NCBI RefSeq assembly: GCF_025399195.1
Contig: NW_026252124.1
Span: forward strand, 1 to 64,000
Length of the DNA: 64,000 nt
Source: Umbelopsis ramanniana AG
Taxonomy: Eukaryota > Mucoromycota > Umbelopsidomycetes > Umbelopsidales > Umbelopsidaceae
Direction of reading: 5' to 3'
Under the pieces are notes generated by a model. The model had not been told where the DNA came from. It worked only from the letters and a program-made list of their open reading frames with translations, and did no database searches. The translations under genes and the position numbers were made by a program. Below are positions 55,717-64,000 of the stretch, in pieces (positions within the stretch are counted from its first letter, which is position 1; every line of letters starts with the position of its first letter).

Positions 55717-56703
55717 ATGTGTCCTGACACACAGATACCCAATGCCGCACAGTCTACACCAACGACAGTATCACCAGACACACTGACCGTACCAGATGAA
55801 CCCATTCAGTTATCACGAAGGACAACACTATCTTCTGTCTCGGAACAGGAGTATCCAAACTCTGTACCCAGCAGTCTTCCAAATGCAATCACTCCGTCAG
55901 ATTATGATGACAGTATCGAACAGATTCGCACAAATACATTAAGTCGACGTAGCTCTCTGTCGTCTGGATTAGCAACGCCAGTCCCTCTTACCCACCGAAC
56001 GTCTCGTATCTCTATAGCTTCCAATGCTCCATCACAATCAAGGTGGCGCTCACATACTCCTCGCAATTCCATTTTCACCATGTCGAGTCTTCTCTCTCGA
56101 CCCCCGAGCTATAAACGATTCGATCCCATTGAGAGCGACCCGCACGGTGAACATGGTGAAGACGAAGGCCATCATCTAGGTGGTTGGAAAGGGCTACAGA
56201 CGCAATTCCATGGAGTGTACTTTGCGTTTTGGTTGGTAGTGCTTGCCTTTGTAGGCGCTGTCGCTGTCATTGTCCCATCGTTGCCTCCAGTTGCTTTGTT
56301 GCTATGGATACCGCTGATTGTGTACCTAGGGTTTGCGATTTACTTCTTCCGCAAACGAAGACAGGAGAGAGCAGCCATGGAAGCGGCAGCACCAGAGAGA
56401 GAAAGACGAGAATCAAGAGTACGTGAGCTTCTCCACGCCATGCGTCTACCCGACAGCTACTTTTTCCTCATCGACAACCAAAAAGAACATCGGCATCCAG
56501 TTGTCACCCTTTTGCCACCACCACCTACCTACGTCAATGATAATAACACTAATGTACCGCAGCCAACCATCAACGAAATTCCCCCAAGCCCTCCTTCGTT
56601 TTACCCCAACACCACTCAAGAAGATGAAGATTATGTTCGTATCAATCTGCAAGGGTTGATCGACGCTGAACATCGTGATGAGCAAAGGCGAAATCCAGTA
56701 TAA
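55717..56703 (+). CDS. two-TM hairpin protein with two PPxY motifs, 328 aa
   Basis: Intronless, starting MCPDTQIPNAAQST. I do not recognise the family. The first about 160 residues are Ser/Thr/Pro-rich and disordered with several RRxS/T phosphosite-like motifs (LSRRTTLSS, LSRRSSLSS). Two hydrophobic helices (about 167-187 and 190-212) are separated by a short VPSLPP turn, followed by a basic stop RKRRQER, so both ends are predicted cytosolic. PPSY at 129-132 and PPTY at 269-272 flank the hairpin; PPxY is the ligand for WW domains of Rsp5/Nedd4 ubiquitin ligases. An acidic patch (GEHGEDEGHH) precedes the first helix. Role as a Rsp5 membrane adaptor is inference from topology and motifs. The frame and ATG are clear and no splice sites are needed. 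Confidence 0.75.
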   Translation: MCPDTQIPNAAQSTPTTVSPDTLTVPDEPIQLSRRTTLSSVSEQEYPNSVPSSLPNAITPSDYDDSIEQIRTNTLSRRSSLSSGLATPVPLTHRTSRISIASNAPSQSRWRSHTPRNSIFTMSSLLSRPPSYKRFDPIESDPHGEHGEDEGHHLGGWKGLQTQFHGVYFAFWLVVLAFVGAVAVIVPSLPPVALLLWIPLIVYLGFAIYFFRKRRQERAAMEAAAPERERRESRVRELLHAMRLPDSYFFLIDNQKEHRHPVVTLLPPPPTYVNDNNTNVPQPTINEIPPSPPSFYPNTTQEDEDYVRINLQGLIDAEHRDEQRRNPV

Positions 56704-56821
56704 ACACACAGAAAAAATTGGTCCACCAGTGTGGAAGCCGACCTGCTTCTTTTTTTTTTGGGTTATTATATTGCTACAAGAAACTATTCTTTTACTCTAC
56801 TTTTCTTTCTTTCTTTTTTTT

Positions 56822-59758
56822 TTACGACATCGCCGGCGAGTCAGTTCCAATAGAAGGAACAATCGAAGTTGGGGCTTTGGCTTCAATATCTCGTTTCAAT
56901 TGAAGGTACCAACAAACGGCATCTACTCTTCGCATATCGCTTATGCTGTTGCCGCTGACTGTCTCGAAGACAATTTTCAGCAGCGCCACAGCACTAGCAG
57001 GAGACTCATTGCGTATCAGATTTCCAATATCGTTCATCATCATGCTGAAGAAAGGTCCAAGCGATATGGGCTTCATTTGATCTATCAAGGTCACCAAGAA
57101 CTGAGATCTTTGTATGACGTCCTTTTCATCCAGCTTATCAATGTGTTGTCGCAAATGATTCACTGTCAGCCACGCTACCGAGTCATCAATCTCACATAGC
57201 GCTTGTACCATGTTGGTATAGGCTAGTCGCAACTGTTGATGCGACAGCTTGTTAGGATAGCTCTGTAAATTTCGATTTTAATACATTAGTGCTATTAGTT
57301 GACTGTACAAATAAATACCAAAGCTGTAACTACAATCCAATCCACAAGGTGTGCCTTACCTCAATGAGTATCTTGGCATATACGCATGCCAATTCCCTTG
57401 ACACTGGTTTTTTGGCTTCAAAAATGCTCAACACAACAGCATGCGCGCTTTCGAACAAGGCTTTGCTGTGGTCGTCGCCAAGCAATTGATAAATGACAGG
57501 AAGAATGTCGTTCTCTAGTGTGCTGTCATTGATGAGATCTACGACTTGTTCCAGCAAGTCCACAAAGAACAATACTCTTGTCTGCTGAACAGAAGTGAGA
57601 GCCAGTGTGCTATTCGTACTGTACTTTGAGATATCTAGAGGGGTGACATTATGAGTGTCAAGTTTTACAGTGGTTAAACATCAAGGACTGTGAATGCTTA
57701 CAGTATTCTCGGAAAGAATCACGCATCAGGTTATTAAGATTTTGTACTTGGTCATCCGTTTTCAAGAAGGTAACTGCAGCAGCCAGAGTGTTTTGATAGG
57801 CTTGGAAATCGTTAGCGACTCCTAAGTGATCAGTAATGAAGTTGAGGTTGGCAAACGAAACAACAATGTCTTGTGCTGAAGCAGATACGTGATGCCGTGT
57901 TAGTAGGGGTATGGAATACGCTGCACTAGTGTGTTCGCAGCCGAGCTTACCAACAGATGGAACATGTACAAAGCCTGTTCCCCCAACTGCATCTACAGCC
58001 ACCGCCAATAAAATAGTAGTAAAGCCAAAGAGGACGGTCTTAAAGACGTTCCACACTTGCTCGTGTATCCGAGCATTGACAGGTCGATCGGCTGCTATTG
58101 AAACAATTAGTTTGATTCCCTAATAAAGATTCGCTTGCATACAAAAATGCTGCTGTACTTGCCTGGTTCAGGCTTATCGGTTGATGCTGCAGAAGCAGGC
58201 GGTGTGGGGTAATCTGGTTGTCTTGTGCATTGGTCCCAATCGACGTACAGATTATAAGAAAATGCGGTCAAACTAAGTGATAAAAAGTATTAGGCTCAAG
58301 CGCAGATGTACCATGCCCACCAAATCATTTGTGAGTCAATGCTTTACCGTTCTACTGCTTGTGTAATGTATTCTGCTGGTTTGGCGCTCTTTGTCTTGAC
58401 TTGCACTTGTAACGATGTGTCTATTATTCTGCCAATCGCTCGACAAAGTCGGCCAATGTCTTTAAACTTTTCGTTTGCTGTAAGATGTTCTAGCGCCTCT
58501 AATGCTGACTGGGATTCCCATGGTATATTTCGGAAGAAGGATCCATTTGCCCAGGTGTTTTTACTGGTTATCAAGCCATCGATCAGGCACTGGAGCATTG
58601 TCTGTTAACAAAGTTGGGTTAGTATATGCTGCAAGGAACACTGCCAACAGTGATAGTTACCTCATTGTCCAACGCGTTCAAGCCCTTTTGTGGCATTGCT
58701 GGTATACATTGACTTGCCATGAATAAAGTGACATCTGCCGAGAATTGGGTTAAATTGGTTACCATTTCCCAAATAAGAGCTACTACATATTCAAAGTTAA
58801 TATACCTTGCATCGTACTGATCTCCTCGGCATCAGTAGATTTTCTCCACTGAGCTGTCACATCATTCAAGTAATTAACAATGACGGATTCGCCCTCCCTT
58901 TCAATATGCTGCACCGACTTTGAGCGATTTCCTTTTGCAAATTGTAACATACGGCTACGAAAAGATGAAATTAATGCGCATCCGCACTGAATTTTACAAG
59001 ATCTTTGAGACTTACACCAGGCCAGCGATGGCACTAACAGATGCAGCTTTTGACGCCTTTTCGCTTTCAACCTTTTGGAGAGCATCCCATAACATTGTTA
59101 ATGACGGGCCATTATTCTTGTCCTGCCACCGAAGGTCCGAGGCATTCTCAACAAGTAAGAAGATTCGCCGTAATTGGTGTCCAAGATGGTTTGTGTATGC
59201 TGACAGAACAAATGTAATGGCTTCGGGGCTGGTCGTGTTGCCCACGAAATAAGACAAGCTTGCATCTATCGTATCTTGTAGATCTTTGTCTTGAGGTGAG
59301 CACACCGCTATGGGTAAGGCCAGAGACATTATCCTAGCCAGTTCCATGTCATTCGTCACACCGGTATCTATACCAGTCATGCAGCTGAGAGCAATCACAG
59401 CGAATTTAACAGATTCGTCATGACTGCAGTCGACGGCGTTTTCCGTGGACAAGACATTCTCGAATTGCTTCACGACAAATGTCAATTGCGCCTGAGCTTC
59501 ACTCAAATCGCCTCCAGAGAGAACAAGACGACGGATCCACGTTGACCATAAACCAAAGATGGGAGGTTGTGCCTGTGCATCGTCAGTGCTAAAATGAGCC
59601 TGAAGAGCATTCAGAAGTTGCGGAGTGAACCAGGACAAGGGAAGATGCGAGTTGTACTGGTTCAGATGCTTAAGGCTTTCGAGATCTCGTGTGTTAAGGT
59701 ATTTTGAATAGCTCTGGTGTAGAGCAGCGGCCAACTGCTTCAAGTCTTGATCAGCCAT
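56822..59758 (-). CDS. orphan alpha-helical (HEAT/ARM-like) protein, 802 aa
   Basis: Nine exons: 59016-59758, 58806-58954, 58661-58779, 58348-58601, 58163-58272, 57951-58094, 57702-57875, 57360-57634, 56822-57262. All join in frame to give 802 aa starting MADQDLKQLAAALHQSYSKY. I do not recognise the family. It is predicted mostly helical with amphipathic repeats that look HEAT/ARM-like, for example VWNVFKTVLFGFTTILLAVA, LFFVDLLEQVVDLINDSTLE and the tail LDEKDVIQRSQFLVTLIDQM. No catalytic motif, signal peptide or clear membrane span is seen. Intron 5 has a GC donor (CCAG then GCAAGT). Intron 6 (57876-57950) is 75 nt and open in frame, so retention would add 25 residues. Multi-exon structure preserving frame over 2.4 kb makes this a real gene. 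It could be a scaffold or transport adaptor; that is not assignable from sequence. Confidence 0.75.
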
Positions 59759-59869
59759 GCCGGTCTGCAAAAAGCTGGGGATGGAGTGTGGGAGGAGTTC
59801 GGACGGTAGCCAATTTCATTGTTATCACGTGTCAATGTTATGCTGACACATCTTTTATTGCCAATTCTT

Positions 59870-61081
59870 TTAAACGTAAGTAACTTTTGTTCCCATTTGG
59901 AGGGTTGCCCATAATTTACTAGCAGCAAGCTGAAAAGCTGCTCTTAACCGAGCTCTCTGAGATCCCAGTAATCCCACTATAGATAAAACAAAGAGAATAT
60001 ATGCCATTGAAGTCGAATCAATCGACATTTGTTTGACCTTTTCAATCCACTGACTTGACATCGTGACCATTTTTCTTGAGGTAGGGGTAGCCTTGGATAC
60101 CTCAGCATGATTTCCATTTGGAATATCTTTTGAATGGCTTGGGGTTGGTGATGTGGGTAATGGTGATTTTGGTTTAACTTCTCGAGTTTCCTGCTTCTGC
60201 CTCATAGCCTCTTGTTGTTGTCGTTGCTTCTTTTCCTCCTCGGCCGCCTTCGCTGCAGCAGCAGATTCCTGCGCCTTCCGTTCTTCCTCTTGTTTTCGCT
60301 GCTTTTCCTCAAATTTCTCATTTTCCTTTTGTTCAATACGCTGATCAAATGTCTATTGATGAACCCGTGTTATTTTCAAACATTTCCCACGTCACTTGAT
60401 CATAGCATGAAACTTACCTTCTTTTGCTGGTCCGATATGTAGGGATTATATTTAATAAATTCACGAGCAGATGAATAGTCTTGCAAGGTTGTTAAGATGC
60501 TGACAGAGTAGAGTTCGAGAACCTCATAGTATGCACTGATAGGCGATTCCTCATCTTCACTGGACAGGATAGCAGATTCAGTCATTGGACCAGCCATATC
60601 CAGTTCTGCAATCAATGTATCTGGTACATTTGCCAGCCATTCCTCAGCAATTTGTTGACCAATACGTGCAGTACCTAGTCTCAGAGACATGAGCAGACTG
60701 ATATTATTCAGTTAGCGCGCATGGAGGATTCAAATTCAGACAGATTTTCGCTTACCAAACTGCTATGACAGATCCATCAACGTTGCCTACTTGGCCAGCA
60801 TAGCCTTCCAGTACTTTGTTCCAAACAGCATTCATCAGGTCCTCTTTTGTTTTTCCTTGAAGGCCTAGTATTCGGAAGGTGGTGGGAAGGTCTTTTGATT
60901 CGGCCAGGGAAGTAGCAATGTTAACAAAGAGGACATGGATCATACGTCGAAGGGACGAGTGGTTGGGAGATTCCGAAGTATTAAGTAGGTTGATGGCCTT
61001 GATGCACGAGTGTGATGCCGAGACATGCTGAGTCAACAAATACGCTCGAGTAGCCTTTTGGTAGAGGCTCTGAACAGACAT
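59870..61081 (-). CDS. PEX26-like tail-anchored peroxisomal protein, 362 aa
   Basis: Three exons: 60756-61081, 60418-60697, 59870-60352. The N-terminal helical TPR-like part (MSVQSLYQKATRAYLLTQHV, SLRRMIHVLFVNIATSLAES) and the segment ISAYYEVLELYSVSILTTLQ with DYSSAREFIKYNPYISDQQK resemble fungal Pex26/animal PEX26, where a similar REFI block follows paired helices. A highly charged coiled-coil/Gln-Glu-Lys region (EEKQRKQEEERKAQESAAAA) comes next. Near the C-terminus a single hydrophobic helix (STSMAYILFVLSIVGLLGS) is followed by a basic short tail, the topology of a tail-anchored protein. PEX26/Pex15 recruits the Pex1-Pex6 AAA complex to peroxisomes to recycle Pex5. The call rests on topology and one conserved block, so it is moderate. 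It is divergent from the Sip3-like gene across 138 bp. Confidence 0.6.
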
Positions 61082-61219
61082 GAGTGGTAATGTGTGTGGG
61101 GTTGATGGTGTGGGGAGAGAAAATATGAAAGCCGTCGGGAAGACAAGCAAGTCCCAAAATTTCCGCTTTCGCTTTATTAAGCCTCAGCCCAGCTGGAGTC
61201 CCTTTCATTTCAACCCGCA

Positions 61220-63981
61220 ATGACTCAGCTACAGAATGGGGATGCTCTTATCTCGGCATCGGCCAGTATGCTCACTATTCAAGATGCTGTACTAGATTCT
61301 CCCATATTCAGGGCCAACATCGCCCACATTGAAGATCAAGTCGACCAGATTCAGCTGTGGTTAGAGGGTCTGACCAAGCAGTTGAGACTGTATCTCGACG
61401 AACTTAACAGTAGGTTTCATTTATGTGGAGAATACAAAAACATCATCAGGAGTTTGATATCAACGTGATTGCTGCAGAGTTCAATCTGTCTACCAACGCA
61501 TTATGCAAAAAAGCTATACCGCAAGGCATTGACGAGTCGCTTCTCGGTAAGTCCGAAGTGCGCGATAACAATTTTTCTCGGGGCTGGCTTGTAATCCAAA
61601 CTTTTGAACAGATTCCGACTTTACTAGTGGAATAATACGATCTTTTACTGATGCTCTTCAAACCAGTCTTGCTTTCAAGTCTAAACTGGTACGTGATATC
61701 TGGCGGGCGGCTGAGGCGCCTAAAAAGGCATTATTAACATCCAAAACATCATTGTAGGTCACGGATGTGGAGGAAGAGTTACTACAGCCTTTGACGCAAT
61801 TTCTAAAGACGGATGTAAAGGAGTTCAAGGTGAGCGTTTGTTTGTTTGACCAGGCAGCCTTTTCCCCACGCTTGCGTAGACTAATAGGAGCTGAAACAGG
61901 AGTACCGAAAGCAAATGGAAAAGCAGCTATCATCCTATGAATCTCAATTGGCAAGGTATAGCGTACTCAGCAAGACAAAAGAAGCATCAGCTCTGCGGGA
62001 AGATGCATTCCAACTGCACGAAGTTCGAAAAGCATATGTTCGAATGTGCAATAACTATGTCACGCATATCATTGCTTTTCGGACATACCTGGACCGAGCC
62101 ATAGTGACATGTTTCACTGGAGCCACTGTAGCGCATGTTGAAGATTTGGAAGGAGCTCATGAGGTTTGGCAAAAGCTGAAATCTTCTATAGGTGCTTGGC
62201 GGCGTTGGCTTATCGAGGTGAATATTTAAGGTTCCACTATGCTATAACTAGATTTCTCTGTTCTAATCTCCTGGCATGGTAACGGTACAGAACCGGCAGA
62301 CCTGCGATTTTCAATTACAAAAATTGCAGAAGACCAGAAAACGCATCGAAAGCAATTACCTCAAGCAGGTTCGGCCAAGTCGCGATTTAGAGGATTACAA
62401 TCTCACCGCTGCCTCAGCCGCTGGAAGCAGTGCCATAGCCTCTCTTACCGCTCTATCGCCAAGCGATTCCGCCGCATTTCACAAGCAGAAGTTAGAGGAG
62501 TTGGTAGCGACCTCTTCTAAACAAGGCTACCTGTTCAACCGCATTGTCGTTGGAAAGCCTGCTAGATATTCTTGGGTGAGAAAGTGGTTTTTCTTGCACG
62601 ATGGCTGGTTTGGCTCATGCATCGTAGGAACTACAAACAAGATCAAGGGCACCATCACCGTGAATGATCGTGTTAGTGTTCTACTTTGTGATATCAAGGT
62701 TGTTTCTGATCTCGACCGACGTTTCTGCTTTGAAATTGTGTGTGCCCAACAGTAAGTATTTCATTTTAAAAACGTGCTTTAGCTGTCTTTGGAGAGCTTA
62801 CCTAACAATCCACTAGGCCATCTTTCATGCTGCAGGCTGAGACAGAAGAGGATATGCAGATTTGGATTACGGCTTTCAATAGCAGCAAACGACTCGCCTT
62901 GGAAAATACCTATGGAGGAAATTCGAGTCCGTCAGAGAAGAATTCAGATGGGGAAAAATCAGATGCCATATCTAAGTCATTGAACTTGGTTTCGTCCAAA
63001 GCAAAGTCCACTACGGTGGTCACCACTGACGCCAGTTTCCCTTCAACTGCGACATCCACCACTATCTTACCATCTGGAGAAACCGCTACAACCACATCTA
63101 TAGTCACACCGTCCATCCAATCTTCAGGTTATTTCCCTAAAGCGGCTGGCAAGAACTTTATGAGCACTAAAACCCTCTCTACCAGTAGTTCCCTTACATC
63201 TCTTTTGGTTCGAGATGTCTCTAAAGACAACTTGCATCGCTCACCAAGTGGTTCACCCACTATTGGTTTAAATCCTATGAATACATCCGTTACAACTTTA
63301 TCAGGAAACAAGGAAGATGAATCTCGGCCTACAACCCCCGGTCAACAAAATCCTGCCGATGGACAAAATTCAACTTGGGGAATACCATGGGCTCTCGTAC
63401 CTGGAATTAACATGTTTTCCAATCCCTCGGAAGCGGGTACTGAAGCTGCAAATGGATCGTCGCCCATTGAATCGAAATCAATGGTCGTTTGGCCAGCGCA
63501 TATCGACGCAGATGTCGAAAAAGTCAATCTTAGCGGATATGATACCAGTATGGAATCCAAAAATCAAGAATTGAGGCGTCTATTTGGTGGAGTTGGCTCA
63601 GAAGAAGTTGTTGTTGATGGTAAGTAGTGAGCTTAGTAGGAACCGGTTAAAAAAAAAAATTAGAAAGTGACAGTGCATGGTAAACAGTTTGTGTACGGTA
63701 ACTAATTCCGTCCTCCTCGATCATCATTTTTTCTCCTTTGACGTATAGCTTTTCTGGCTTCTCTTCATCGGCCGGCTTCCAGCGAGAGCACCGAACCTGC
63801 CTACGACGATCCGCCTATGACTCCAGTCACACCATCAATACCAGATATACCCATCAAGCTAGATTCAGAAATCCAAGAAGTACCTCTATCCAGCTATGGA
63901 CACGCCTACACAGGAAGAGCTTTCTTAACACAGGAAACTTTCTGGTTTTACAGTTGCATGATGATGACGTGCGTTAACACG
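61220..63981 (+). CDS. Sip3/Lam-like BAR-PH-VASt lipid-binding protein (partial, cut at right edge)
   Basis: Eight exons visible: 61220-61409, 61478-61546, 61612-61688, 61758-61829, 61888-62217, 62291-62751, 62817-63619, 63749-63981, with a donor GTAAGG after 63981; the 3' exons lie beyond 64000. About 745 residues are readable. An N-terminal BAR-type helical region (HIEDQVDQIQLWLEGLTKQL through SYESQLARYSVLSKTKEASA and VRMCNNYVTHIIAFRTYLDR) is followed by a PH domain (SKQGYLFNRIVVGKPARYSW then VRKWFFLHDGWFG, ending DMQIWITAFNSSK with the conserved Trp). After a Ser/Thr-rich linker comes the start of a GRAM/VASt-like block: YTGRAFLTQETFWFYSCMMM. This order is that of yeast Sip3/Lam3 and Ysp1/Lam1, sterol-transfer proteins of ER contact sites. 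The VASt sterol-binding domain and TM are off the window. Confidence 0.85.
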
Positions 63982-64000
63982 GTAAGGGCACATTTAATGG

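Overview
The window is nuclear DNA from a fungus. Genes are dense on both strands, most carry many short introns (about 50-90 nt, GT-AG, NAG acceptors), and the gene content is fungal: lanosterol synthase, a fungal Zn2Cys6 regulator, an exo-beta-1,3-glucanase, Bre1, Utp11, a Sip3/Lam-type protein and a BCS1-like AAA protein. Intron richness plus animal-like genes missing from yeasts (UVSSA, WDR92/DNAAF10, DESI-type protease) suggest an early-diverging lineage, most likely Mucoromycota. That placement is inference; no rRNA or other taxonomic marker is present. Exon coordinates were read by eye from splice motifs, reading frame and family similarity, and single boundaries may be off by a base.

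Layout. 1-4.5 kb: two tandem copies of an intronless cellular reverse-transcriptase-like gene (rvt family), the left one cut by the window edge. 4.7-16 kb: SH3-TBC Rab-GAP (-), Bre1 E3 ligase (+), DESI-like protease (+), a small orphan with an AT-hook-like motif (-), mitochondrial citrate carrier (-). 16.4-24.3 kb: cytosolic isoleucyl-tRNA synthetase (+), APC10/Doc1 (-), a gene-free 1.1 kb, Utp11 (+). 24.3-33.7 kb: Zn2Cys6 factor (-), a 1.8 kb gene-free stretch, WDR92 (-), UVSSA (+), mitochondrial Met-tRNA formyltransferase (+). 34-41 kb: orphan (-), PX-PB1 scaffold (-), a large PH coiled-coil protein (+). 41-51 kb: lanosterol synthase (+), wax-synthase-like acyltransferase (-), cyclin (-), SETD6/Rkm4-like methyltransferase (-), 8-amino-7-oxononanoate synthase (+). 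51-64 kb: membrane-anchored GH5 glucanase (-), BCS1-like AAA ATPase (+), two-TM protein with two PPxY motifs (+), an 802-residue helical orphan (-), PEX26-like tail-anchored protein (-), and a BAR-PH-GRAM/VASt (Sip3/Lam-like) gene running off the right edge (+).

Most genes are housekeeping and functionally unrelated neighbours; there is no metabolic or defence cluster. Several divergent pairs share short intergenic regions (WDR92/UVSSA 136 bp, PEX26-like/Sip3-like 138 bp, SETD6/BioF 203 bp, glucanase/BCS1 268 bp). The most unusual items are the tandem rvt pair with patchy identity, WDR92 in a probably non-flagellated fungus, a 17- or 29-nt candidate intron (or frameshift) in the TBC gene, three GC-AG introns, and the PPxY hairpin protein. 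No tRNA, rRNA, CRISPR, insertion sequence, virus or toxin gene was seen.
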